DNA of 30,296 nucleotides from Tieghemiomyces parasiticus. Taxonomy: Eukaryota > Kickxellomycota > Dimargaritomycetes > Dimargaritales > Dimargaritaceae. Below, one piece after another: positions 19,851 to 29,107 of this stretch (the first letter of the stretch is position 1; each line of letters begins with the position of its first letter). The stretch covers positions 1 to 30,296 of the forward strand of contig JANBPT010000570.1 in assembly GCA_027575765.1 (NCBI GenBank), read 5' to 3'. The position numbers and the translations under genes were made by a program. The notes beneath the pieces were generated by a model. That model searched no databases. It saw only the letters and a program-made list of their open reading frames with translations, and had not been told where the DNA came from.

Positions 19851-20778
19851 AAAGTTTCCGCCACTCTGTACCACTCGGCAAGCCCTTTCTATCCAACTAT
19901 TAAACCAGGCACCCGAGTCATTTGGCCGGAGCTTTGATAACTCCGATCGCCAGGCGTCTATAACTTGCCTTCACCAGGGTGAACTTCTCATCCCTCAGCC
20001 GCTGTTTGATATTCCTGTACAGCCAGAAGGCACAAGGAGCCTGATCAGGACTGTAGAGAGGGGCCAAAAGAAGTTTGAGTTTAGAGGTATAAACGTAGGT
20101 CTGGGTAGCTGCAGCACAATGTGGTGGTGCATTATCATGGTAGAGTCGTGGAGAGTAATGGTTCAGACTTCCACGTGCCTCCACTCAGGCCTAGACCATG
20201 GGCTTCAGCCCGTACTCTACATAGAGTTTGGCAGAGAGCTTGACACTCAGGTGTAGTAGGCCACGCCTGGTGAAATAAATGGTCAGCATCACCTTGGGTT
20301 TGGTATAGCCTTGGTGGGTCTCAGTTGGGATAGGGCCACCATTAGGGCACCACCTCCGGCGATTGGAGCCAGCAGGTGGTCACTGGCTCTGTTGAACTCC
20401 TCCAGGAACTCGATGGGAAAACGTACCCGCTGATAGTACTGGTCATCCGTAAGGGTGTGGGGGCCAGTGATTGAAATGGCTGTGCAATCCCAGGTCCCTA
20501 TGCAGGACATTGCGCATGGTACTAGGGGAAACATGGCAAGCCCAGGCCAGCTGCTCAGCATTAAGTTGAAGGCCTTCCCCCAGCCATCTCAGGATCATGT
20601 CCCCATAATGTTCACCAAGGCTGCTCGATGGGCAGCCAGAACAAGGGACATCTGCAAAAGCGTGGTGACCTGCGTGAAAGCCAGCCAGCCACCTGTAGAT
20701 AGTGGAGTGGCTAGGGGCAGCCGGGTCCAGCTTGGAAACCAAAATATTCAGAATAGCATATGCCTTACGGCCCTCCAG
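19851..20778 (-). mobile_element. Decayed mariner-type transposon (transposase pseudogene)
   Basis: Reading on the minus strand, successive frames spell a mariner-family transposase. An N-terminal helix-turn-helix region comes first (STIYRWLAGFHAGH, then LAWACHVSPSTMRNVLHRDLGL, 20778-20450). Next come TLTDDQYYQRVRFPIEFLEE, a KPKVMLTIYFTRRGLLHL strand, the HDNAPPH box, the LLAPLYSPDQAPCAFWLY box and a C-terminal FNSWIERACRVVQSGGNF. At least three frame changes and in-frame stops separate these blocks. The third catalytic Asp, normally in APCDF/Y, is Ala. The element cannot make active transposase. Terminal inverted repeats were not identified with confidence, so outer limits are those of the recognisable protein. 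Confidence 0.85.
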
Positions 20779-21438
20779 CTAGTAATTATACATCACGCCT
20801 GGTTAACCTGGGCGGAGTGGGGGAGAGGTGGATTTAAAAATTAGGCATGACGGATGGTTAAAAAATGCAAGGTTTGAAGTCGAAAATGGTTCAATCCTGG
20901 AATGGTTTACACCAATCGACTCATCATTCATTACCCTAGGTTCTATCTGAACCTCTGCGATATGAGACCCCCGGCTTAAAAGTCACCAACGATTTGGGTT
21001 CACCTGTACTGTAGTGAAAGCAAATTATGAATCCAATGGGTAGGCATGTACTTAGGTGGTTTAGAAAGTGGCCCGTTTGAGAGGCAGCCAAGCTTGGAGC
21101 TGGGATGGAGAGGGCACCTTCTCGACCCACTCCTTGTCCGTGGATGCACTCCCTTCACGACCATTCCGTCACAGAGCATCGTATCAGTTAGTATTTAAGT
21201 ACGTACAACGTTCCTTAGCCTACTCAGTCTCTGTCTTTCCAATAATATCTACTATGGCACCAATACACTTATTTTTCTCTAGTATACCCCGCTGAAATAG
21301 GTTGTTATAGAAACTCAAGCATTTTTTCCTCTAAAACTGAGCAAAAACCAATATCCTAGACGCACTTAAAATTTCGGCTATCGGCACCGAACACGGTATC
21401 TCGCCGAACTTGCGTCTGACGTCACGCAGATCGGCGTC
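20779..21438. other. Intergenic region between the mariner remnant and the short secreted ORF
   Basis: 660 bp without a recognisable gene. It may include the missing transposon end and the promoter of the ORF at 21439. A palindromic CRE-type site TGACGTCA lies at 21417-21424. Confidence 0.45.
21417..21424. promoter_or_regulatory. CRE-type palindrome TGACGTCA
   Basis: This is a perfect bZIP (Atf/CREB) consensus site, 14 bp upstream of the ATG at 21439. Such proximity is unusual for an upstream activating site and could reflect chance or a start further downstream. Confidence 0.3.
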
Positions 21439-21660
21439 ATGCACTCCCCAGCTGCAATTCTAGCTGGTGGTGTGCTCCTCATTCCCACAATTCCTGCCCA
21501 CGGGTTATTAAACGACTTGACCTGTCTCGATTCAGATGTCCTTAGCTACCGGAGTCGTATAGCTAGTCTGGTCGAGCGAAATGCCTTCCCAATGTTAATC
21601 TCATTGAATCATTGGCTGATGCCGCATTCACGCCTCCGCGCACCCCATGCCATAGCTTGA
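21439..21660 (+). CDS. Short secreted-protein-like ORF, probable paralog fragment of the Gly/His-repeat protein
   Basis: A 73-residue frame starts at ATG 21439 and ends in TGA at 21658-21660. Residues 1-21 form a plausible signal peptide (AAILAGGVLLIPTIPAHG). It is followed directly by LLNDLTCLDSDVL. This aligns with LFNDLICVDVKAL, which comes just after the signal peptide of the repeat protein at 18528: the shared pattern is L-x-N-D-L-x-C-x-D-x-x-x-L at nearly the same distance from the start. The rest of the ORF has no Gly/His repeats and no recognised domain. It may be a degenerate copy, a copy lacking the repeat tract, or the first exon of a longer gene whose splice sites I could not define. 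Confidence 0.4.
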   Translation: MHSPAAILAGGVLLIPTIPAHGLLNDLTCLDSDVLSYRSRIASLVERNAFPMLISLNHWLMPHSRLRAPHAIA

Positions 21661-23759
21661 TCCTAATCAATGATGGCCTACCTATTTGGTAGTCTGCATT
21701 ATCCAAGCTTCACGCTTTTATCCATATCCTTTATCCACTTTCTACAAATCCTTTTTGATAGGCGTTCAATCTTCCTGGTCTTTGAACATTGCCTCCCTCC
21801 CAGGCACCGCCACCTCCTATCCTCCCAGGACCTTCTCTTTCTCTACCCTTGCTCTGGCAACTACTTAGCCTCCCTTCTATTCATGCCGGCGCCTGGTCCC
21901 GCCACGGCCTGTCGTCCTGGATTCCCCTAGTCTAGGCTGGATAGTTACTTGATTGATGTTGGTCACCATTCAAGTATAATAAGACCTAAAAGTCGCCATT
22001 AAATAAACGACAGAATATATCCTGCTTAACAATCCCCAACCCCCAATTTGAAGCTTTCAAGCATATTTTCCGTACTTAGTATGACTTACGCCCATCACAG
22101 GTATTAAAGATAATACGTGTGATAATCAGAGGCAAGCTGACTTTGTCCACCTCTGCTGGTAAGGATGTCCCTTCTGTCAACAGCAGCCCTTTAGGCTTCA
22201 ATGGATAATTTCAAACATGCGGGTGGAGGGGGAATACCGCAAACAGCGCTATAACCACGACCACGAAGGTACTGGTTGGCATGAAGTAACGGCCAACACT
22301 AATCGAACCGGGGTTTCAATGTGAACAAAAGTTTCCACAGAAAATTTACGCTCCAGGCCCGTGGGCATTTTCTCGCCACGCCGTGGAGTCTATCCACTTA
22401 TTGTCGCTTGCCATTGGGAACCATTTGATAGGCCAGCAGCCTGTGCTGTACCTCGTATGTGCCGCTAGACTTGGTTCCGGAACCGCTAGCTCGCCACCTC
22501 TGGCGATGAAGGCTGGTGACTTCCTGGGGGCGATAGCCCGTATCACTGATCACCACCGGCTTCATTGATATCGGCAGCTTTGGGGATGCCGGGGTAGAGC
22601 GGCTTTGTCAACTGAGCCGAAGAGTGATTTACTACTTGCATGCCACAAGGATTGGAACGTAGCTTGTTTAGGGACGACACATCGTAGCGGTAAGCCACAC
22701 CATTACCTTTGATTCACGGGCTAGGTGGTGTGAGCAAAATTCAGTGCGAAATAATGGTGGTCTCACGTCCCTCGCTTAGGCTTCCATCCCCGCTCCCCCC
22801 TGTTGTATAACTCGAGGCGTACCACTGAATCGCCGTTCAGAACAATATGTCTGTTCATACACCCCTGGCATTCCGGCCACGTACATAGGGGATGTCTCCT
22901 TGGTGGCCAACCAGCATGCAGCGGATCGGATCCGAATGGCGGCCAGGGCCTAAAAATTCAATGACAGGGGAGTGGCGGCGGCTCGGTCTGACCCGGGATG
23001 CAGCACGTCGTGTACTGCCATATCGAATCCGGGATATCTGCTTCTCTCCGCAACTCTTAGACCACATTCTCGAGGTGGGCTCTGGGGTGTCCCCCAGTCG
23101 GGGTGGCTCGGGGGGAGGTGGGCAATGTGCGATATGAGAAGGGGCGGGGGTGGAATGCGGTGCGGCTATGGAACCCGATGAGATACGGTCTCGTGACCGT
23201 GCTACGGGCACGCGATGGCGAGCTTGTCGCGGGGCAGCCGTACACAGCACCGGGAGTATGCTCCCAGTACCGGGCCATATAACCTCACGCCGAGTCTGGG
23301 CGCAGACTACCCTGCTTCGTCCATGCTAGCGTTCCTATTTCCTTGTCCTTTGTGTCCATGCCGTTAACTTGCGCCGGCCGGCTTAGCATACAGTGCCCTG
23401 CGTCCCAACTTTACCACCTTCTTGCATATCACCTATCCCCCGTATATGCTCGACCTGCCTTGGTCAGCTGCACCTCCTACCACCCTTCTTGCGTAGGTGC
23501 GTGGTCTTTGCTTACCGATATCAGCCAACTGCGCTATAATCACCACCTTCCATTCTCTCTTTGTCGCCCGGTTCACGGCCCATATCTGACTGCAAGGCTT
23601 GCACCGCCGTCCACATTTAACCGCCTGCCTTCGCAACCGAGTCGAGGTACTACCCACTGGTCCATACAATATATTGTCCATCCCGCACCGGTTAGCTGTT
23701 CCTTTCAGTCGTTACACCTTACGTCACCTTGTCTGCACACCGGAGTCCCGTTTACTAAG
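21661..23759. other. Intergenic region upstream of the first zinc transporter
   Basis: About 2.1 kb without a recognisable gene. The left part is AT-rich. A minus-strand frame at 22546-22346 and an Arg/Pro-rich one at 23250-22855 resemble no known family. From about 23290 to 23759 the plus strand becomes pyrimidine-rich, as expected for a fungal promoter and leader. TTACGTCA (reverse TGACGTAA, a bZIP-type site) lies at 23719-23726, 34 bp before the transporter start. Confidence 0.5.
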
Positions 23760-25109
23760 ATGGCCCTATCCCGAAGCGCCAAAGTGGGGATCGTACTGGC
23801 CTTTAGCGCCGCCTTCTTCCTACTGGAAATCATCGTCGGCTACGTTGCTGGTTCCGTGGCGCTTGTGGCAGACTCGTTCCACATGCTCAACGACGTCCTC
23901 GGTTTTGTGGTCGCCTTGATTGCCATGCGTTTGGCCACGCGGCGGTCACCAGGTTCGTGCTATACCTACGGCTGGGGCCGTGCTGAAGTGCTCGGCGCCC
24001 TGATCAACGCCTCCCTCCTGCTCGGCCTGTGTCTGACCATCTATATCCAGGCTATCCAGCGCTTTTTTGAACCCACTCCAGTTGACTATCCGCAGTGGAT
24101 GCTCGCAGTGGGCTGTGCCGGTCTGGTCTTCAACTGCGCCGGTATCTTCCTGTTCCGCGACGCCCATGCCCACGCCCACGGTGGTCGCGGGTGCAGTGGT
24201 CATGCGCATAACAGCGCGGCCCCGGCCGTCCAGCACCACGCCCCATCTAATCCCAAAGACAAGGACGAGACGTTGGGTGATGGCACCGGTGGACAGGCCC
24301 CTACCGCTGGGGCCTCACACTCAATTATCCTGATCAGGCCTTCCTTGGCTGACACGGCGGCCAGTCTACCCCCGTCGGCCTGCTCACTGCCTTCCACAGC
24401 CACTTCGACCCCGGTGAAGGACTCTAAGGACAGCGCCCAGACATCCACTTCCGTCGAGTACACCCCGTTGTCCAATACAGACTCCCCAGCCACATGTCCG
24501 ACCCTACCCGACCACCAGCAGGGCGAAAATGACTACGCCCACGGTGGCCACCTCAACATGCGCGCTGTGTTTCTCCACGTGCTGGGTGATGCCCTGGCCA
24601 ACGTGGCCGTAATCATCACGGCTCTCGTGGTCTGGTTCTCCGACAGCCCCCATCGACACTACGCCGACCCAGTAGTCAGTATCCTCATGAACACGGTCAT
24701 CGTGTACTTTACCATCCCACTTGTCCTGTCCGCGGCACGCATCCTACTCCAGTCCGTACCTGAGTCGGTGTCATTGGCGAGCTTGCGTACGGAACTCCAG
24801 AGCTTGCCCCAGATCCGCTCCATTCACGACCTGCATGTGTGGCAGTTGCTTGACAAGCAAATCATTGCCTCTGTCCATGTCACGGTGCCCCCGTTCCTTG
24901 GTGAGGTCGGGGTTACTAAAATGACCGAGTCTGTCGTAGCCGTCATGCACCGTCATGGGATTCATTCAACTACCATCCAGCCCGAGTTTGCGCCGGCCGT
25001 GGATAGCTGTGCGGGCGGAATGAAAGTCCCATGTCGCGTACGTTGCGTGTCGACGTGTACGGCAACGACCTGTTGTCCTGCCGATCAAGATGGATCTATC
25101 CCCCATTAA
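23760..25109 (+). CDS. Cation diffusion facilitator, Zrc1/Cot1-type zinc transporter (copy 1)
   Basis: An intronless 449-residue protein with six transmembrane segments. Zinc-site motifs are intact: H41-x3-D45 in TM2 (ADSFHMLND) and H273-x3-D277 in TM5 (LHVLGDALAN), the arrangement of zinc-transporting CDFs. A His-rich cytosolic loop (from HAHAH at about 136) lies between TM4 and TM5. The C-terminal domain includes SVPESVSLASLRTEL and HDLHVWQL. The tail has a Cys cluster C425-x3-C-x3-C-x4-CC439. The start at 23760 is chosen because MALSRSAKV aligns with the first residues of copy 2; the frame is also open upstream to an ATG at 23358, but that stretch is leader-like. Family members load zinc into the vacuole or secretory compartments in exchange for protons and confer zinc tolerance. 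Copy 2 follows on the same strand after 1.45 kb. Confidence 0.93.
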   Translation: MALSRSAKVGIVLAFSAAFFLLEIIVGYVAGSVALVADSFHMLNDVLGFVVALIAMRLATRRSPGSCYTYGWGRAEVLGALINASLLLGLCLTIYIQAIQRFFEPTPVDYPQWMLAVGCAGLVFNCAGIFLFRDAHAHAHGGRGCSGHAHNSAAPAVQHHAPSNPKDKDETLGDGTGGQAPTAGASHSIILIRPSLADTAASLPPSACSLPSTATSTPVKDSKDSAQTSTSVEYTPLSNTDSPATCPTLPDHQQGENDYAHGGHLNMRAVFLHVLGDALANVAVIITALVVWFSDSPHRHYADPVVSILMNTVIVYFTIPLVLSAARILLQSVPESVSLASLRTELQSLPQIRSIHDLHVWQLLDKQIIASVHVTVPPFLGEVGVTKMTESVVAVMHRHGIHSTTIQPEFAPAVDSCAGGMKVPCRVRCVSTCTATTCCPADQDGSIPH

Positions 25110-26559
25110 ACGCACTCGTCTCAGCGAGTACGAGATCCTACAGGGGTGCAAATCACTCGGTTTATGATACTCTGTATTCTATATGTTGTCCACTTCGGTA
25201 TGCCAATTATACCTTGATAATAATCCCCCCCCCCACATGTCCTATTAAATGGTCAGGTTCCTATCACGGTAGTACCATCACCCGTGCTCTGATCAGGTGG
25301 CATCGTGCAGTGCTCGGCCAGATAAGGGATTCCGGCGCCTCCGACTAGTCAGCTGGGTGGTATTTTTAGACCGTGTTGGCTCTACCCTCCGACCAGGGGC
25401 ATGGTGGGGAAGAAAAGGGGGAGGTGGGTGCTGGCAGCCGGAATAGGCACGGCCAAGGAGAGTAAGGAGCACAAGGTATGCGGGCAGGTGGGGCCGTCGT
25501 TAGTCAACCTGCAAACAGGGGTCTCCTCATGCTGCCATTCTTCTAATGGGACACCTGATGTCATGGGAAGGTGTGGAGGGACTTGACCCAACCATGAGTA
25601 TCTGATAAGCCCACAGTAACTAGGCCAACAACGTCACACGCCATGGCCTTCGAGAGCCCTCCTCGACTCCACCTGGCTCCGCTGGACCCCCACTAAACAT
25701 TCAGGCATAACCTTGGCCAGGCCAGTAGACGCCGTGACTCCCAGCTTTGCCGAGAACCCTAAACATGCACCTGCTCCCTAGGGTAGGCTGCCCGCGCGGG
25801 CAATCAAGCCACTTTCCCTCCGCCACTCATATCACCCCCAGGAACGGACCCCTCCTCTCTCATTTCAACCGGTCGCGCACCTCCGCATACCCGGAATCTG
25901 CCAACCAGGCTCCGTTATTTACTTGTAGCGCCCCCAGTAGGCCAGTTGGGTTTCATGCACTACATCCTTTACCTCGCCGCCACACTGTCTATCCTTTCGC
26001 TCCTCACCGCCACCACGCTTAGGCTTCGCTCTCTGGGCCAGTTCCGCTCCTCCCTTCAGCCGCAGCGCATACAGCGGCGTGTGTCTGCCCCCTTTCACTG
26101 TTCAACCACCAGTGTCGCCCGGCGCCTATCTCCTACTCCTGCTCCCTTGTGGCCTCGCCCTCGCTCTCTACCTCCATTGTAGCACTGAACCCCAGGTCCT
26201 TTATCTCCCTTACTGAGCCCCCCCCCTTTAAGACCGCTCCCCTTTACTTGCCACCTGGGTTGCCGTCGCCATTGAGCCATCTTTCTTTCACGTCGCGGGG
26301 CAGCCGGATTTCCACTTACTTTTCCTGACCCACTTGCAACTTACCTCACTTTCCTTTAAATAGCGCCGTCTTCCGTCAGGGATCACTCCTCTTACGCCTC
26401 CCCCCTCCGCATTCTACCCCATACTCCTTCCACCACATTAACATATTTGTACTTTTAGTTCTCCCCAATCTTCTGCAACGCTCAGTATCCGAACTTTTCG
26501 CGTCTCTCTACGCATTTCGAGCTCTTTCCTGACATAACCGCCCCCAGCGAGTGTTTACC
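25110..26559. other. Intergenic region between the two zinc transporters
   Basis: 1.45 kb with the copy 1 3' flank, a C-run at 25227-25235 and a strongly pyrimidine-rich plus strand from about 25790 to 26559 that serves as promoter and leader for copy 2. Open frames here are low-complexity or overlapping and none resembles a known protein. I found no remnant of a third transporter copy. Confidence 0.5.
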
Positions 26560-28284
26560 ATGGCGCTCTCTCGTACCGTCAAGGTCAGCATCGTGCTGAG
26601 CTTCAGCATCACGCTCTTCCTGCTGGAGGTCATCGTGGGCTACGTGGTTGGGTCTATCGCTCTAATTGCCGACTCGTTCCATATGCTCAATGACATCTTA
26701 GGCTTCGTTGTCGCCCTGGGCGCCATGCGGTTGGCTAAGAGTAGCACCTTCGGACCGCGGTACACCTACGGCTGGAAGCGCGCCGAGGTCCTGGGCGCCC
26801 TTATCAATGCGGTCCTACTCCTGGGTCTCTGCCTGACCATTTACATTGAAGCCATCCAGCGCTTCTTCAATCCCACCCCCATCGAAAGTCCTCTGTGGAT
26901 ACTGGGCGTGGGCTGTGCTGGGTTCCTGTTTAATGTTGTAGGAATGTTCCTCTTCCAAGACGCCCACGTCCATGGTGCGGGCGGTTGCGGTGGGGGTCAC
27001 TCGCATAGCCAAGTCGTGCCTCCCAGTCCCGCTGGCGCGACCGAAGCCCTCGGTCATGGCCACGCTCACAGGCACGAAACTTGCCCGTCAGCTGACAGCC
27101 AGACCCGCCTGCGTAACGACGAAGATACTTTAGAGGGTGAGAGTAGCAGCGACGAGGTAGACGGCACACCCGAACTCCGTCAGACCATCATCTCGGTGCT
27201 GCCTCCCAACGACCGCTACACCTTGAACCACCCGGGCCGCTTCCAGGAGTCTATCATTGACGCCGCCGCGAACCTCAGTGCCTCCTTCCGCGAACGGTCT
27301 TACCCACGTCTCGCCTCTGCCACTGGCAGCGACCGCCGGCCGAGCGCCTCCTACGATGCGGTTGGCCCTCATACCCCGCTGTTGCACGGTAGCGGTACGT
27401 CCCGCACGCACGTGTCCATTCCGTCCTACCACGCCACATCTGCAGGTACCCCGGAGGATGGCACGGTGGTGGCTACCACTCCGACGTCTCGCCTACCTGA
27501 TCCGGCTGTGTATTCGGAATTAACTGGCGGAGCCAGCCTCGAGCGTGCGAGCACGGCACGCGGTCACAGCCACAGCCACGAGCACAGCGGCAAGGACCAT
27601 GACCACGGTCATGGTGGTCGACTCAACATGCGCGCGGTGTTCCTGCATGTCCTGGGCGACGCCCTGGCTAACCTGGCGGTCATTGCCAGCGCCCTGATTA
27701 TTTGGTTGTCGGACAGCCCTTACCGCTTTTACTTTGACCCGGCCATCAGCCTGGTGATCAACACAGTCATTGTGTACTTTACGCTCCCGCTGGTCAAGTC
27801 AGCATCCTACATCCTCCTCCAGTCCGTCCCAGAATCGGTCTCCATCGGTAGCCTCCGCTCCGAAATCCGCGGCCTCCCGCACGTCCTGTCGATCCACGAA
27901 CTCCACGTGTGGCAGCTGTCCGACACCCAGATCATTGGGTCTGTCCACGTGTTTGTGTCCAGGTCGCTGGGTGAGACCGGGTTTATGCAGTTGGCCATCG
28001 CCATCAAAGCCATTATGCACCGTCACGGCATCCACTCAACCACCATCCAGCCCGAGTTTGTACCCAACCCGGAACATGTAGAGAATAATATCGAAGCCGC
28101 CGAGACCGCCTGTCTCCTCCGGTGCGCCGAGTTTTGCACCACTCCGTCGTGCTGTTTCATTAGTGACCAGAATACCCGGTTGATTGATAGTGGTAGTCCC
28201 AGCGATGACGACGATACCGCCTCGCGCGGTTCTGGACTTGACCACCGCCGTCACGACCATCATAGCCCTGATCATGAGCACTAG
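26560..28284 (+). CDS. Cation diffusion facilitator, Zrc1/Cot1-type zinc transporter (copy 2, long His loop)
   Basis: An intronless 574-residue paralog of the preceding gene. The first 135 residues are highly similar, including H41-x3-D45; the second zinc motif is H363-x3-D367 in TM5. The TM4-TM5 cytosolic loop is about 215 residues, some 90 longer than in copy 1. It is rich in His at both ends (HGHAHRH near 166 and GHSHSHEHSGKDHDHGHG at 335-352) with a Ser/Thr/Pro middle. The C-terminal domain is conserved (SVPESVSIGSLRSEI, HELHVWQL). The same Cys cluster is present at C518-x3-C-x3-C-x4-CC532, followed by an extra acidic and His-rich tail (RRHDHHSPDHEH) absent from copy 1. The ATG at 26560 is used; an in-frame GTG lies three codons upstream. 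It is likely a vacuolar zinc transporter, with the longer loop suggesting altered sensing or affinity. Confidence 0.93.
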   Translation: MALSRTVKVSIVLSFSITLFLLEVIVGYVVGSIALIADSFHMLNDILGFVVALGAMRLAKSSTFGPRYTYGWKRAEVLGALINAVLLLGLCLTIYIEAIQRFFNPTPIESPLWILGVGCAGFLFNVVGMFLFQDAHVHGAGGCGGGHSHSQVVPPSPAGATEALGHGHAHRHETCPSADSQTRLRNDEDTLEGESSSDEVDGTPELRQTIISVLPPNDRYTLNHPGRFQESIIDAAANLSASFRERSYPRLASATGSDRRPSASYDAVGPHTPLLHGSGTSRTHVSIPSYHATSAGTPEDGTVVATTPTSRLPDPAVYSELTGGASLERASTARGHSHSHEHSGKDHDHGHGGRLNMRAVFLHVLGDALANLAVIASALIIWLSDSPYRFYFDPAISLVINTVIVYFTLPLVKSASYILLQSVPESVSIGSLRSEIRGLPHVLSIHELHVWQLSDTQIIGSVHVFVSRSLGETGFMQLAIAIKAIMHRHGIHSTTIQPEFVPNPEHVENNIEAAETACLLRCAEFCTTPSCCFISDQNTRLIDSGSPSDDDDTASRGSGLDHRRHDHHSPDHEH

Positions 28285-29107
28285 GAGGGGTGCTGCTAGG
28301 CTCCGTTCTCCCTGGCCAGCTTCGTTCATTTTTTTTAAAAAAAAACTATACCCCCACCCATCCTCCTCTTCCTTAGCTTTCAGGGGGAGCTTTTCCCCCT
28401 AGTTTCCATTTCGCCCAATTTTATCCGATCCACACTTCTGGTTTGCTACCCGTTCCCCGTTTACTAGGTATCAGTTACGTAAGTCCAGAGTTTTTATCTT
28501 ATTCTTTCGACGAACCAAATTACGCCAGCAGCGTGCTTGTCTGTGTTGTATAAAATGCTAGCAATGGTAACGCATTGACCTAGAAAGCCCTGCCTCGGTG
28601 CATTAGCCACGTAAATGCCTTGTAGGCTAGGCTGAATAAAATGTAACAAAGGCATTTATTCATTGTTGGGCCCTGGGGTTGTTGTAGGCCAACCCACGAA
28701 AGGTCCCAGTTGATAATGTCTCCCCAACCACGTGACCAGAAGCGCGGTTGAGGCCACACCCATGGCTGGCCAGTAGGATGTGGCACGAAAGCGTGAACTA
28801 CAGAGATGGAGAGTAACTCTGCTCAGCCAAAGAAAAAAAAGAAAAAAAAAGAAAATGTCCGTCCAGCCAAGAAAAAAAGTGGTTGACTTGCCCATTCGTA
28901 AAGAGAAGCTTCCGCACCCCGAACGTTGACCATATTTGGTTGTTACGGGCCGAGTCGACTGCCTCAAGTGTGCTTTTACCCTCCATAATACGGCCTCCTA
29001 ACCATTCCGTTTGTCCGCACCAGCTAGCTATCTTCTACCAGTGCTTTCAATTCAGCTCGCCCCACCCTCCCACTTGCCCACCCTCACTTCTTCATACACT
29101 AACCGAC
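28285..29107. other. Intergenic region between zinc transporter copy 2 and NOG2
   Basis: 820 bp. The left part holds the copy 2 3' UTR, with a T8/A9 hairpin-like run at 28329-28346. AATAAA occurs at 28635-28640. CACGTG lies at 28729-28734. An A-rich tract at 28830-28876 encodes a lysine-rich microORF. From about 28970 the plus strand is pyrimidine-rich, consistent with the NOG2 leader. Confidence 0.5.
28806..28886 (+). CDS. Lysine-rich 26-residue microORF upstream of NOG2
   Basis: ATG 28806 to TGA 28884-28886. The peptide starts MESNSAQP, then has seven consecutive lysines (AAA/AAG) and a second KKK near the end. It lies about 220 bp before the NOG2 start. It could be an upstream ORF if the NOG2 transcript starts early enough, or a chance frame through an A-rich tract. 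No homolog is recognised. Confidence 0.2.
   Translation: MESNSAQPKKKKKKKENVRPAKKKSG

Noticed and set aside
19693..20256. 187-codon plus-strand frame
   Set aside because: It lies antisense to the mariner transposase remnant, whose minus-strand blocks match the family; the plus frame matches nothing.
20870..20910. tRNA-like B-box (GGTTCAATCC)
   Set aside because: The flanking bases do not form a T stem and no A-box or acceptor stem is present. Similar B-box-like strings at 14261 and 22305 also fail.
22855..23250. 131-codon Arg/Pro/Ser-rich minus-strand frame
   Set aside because: No recognisable domain, a composition expected of GC-rich non-coding DNA, overlapping open frames on the other strand, and no splice or start context.
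23358..23759. In-frame N-terminal extension of zinc transporter copy 1 starting at an ATG at 23358
   Set aside because: The stretch is pyrimidine-rich leader, has no counterpart in copy 2, and MALSRSAKV at 23760 aligns exactly with the start of copy 2.
28656..28967. Minus-strand frames over the A-rich tract upstream of NOG2 (Phe-rich, hydrophobic)
   Set aside because: They arise from the reverse complement of A-runs (TTT codons), show no domain and overlap each other.
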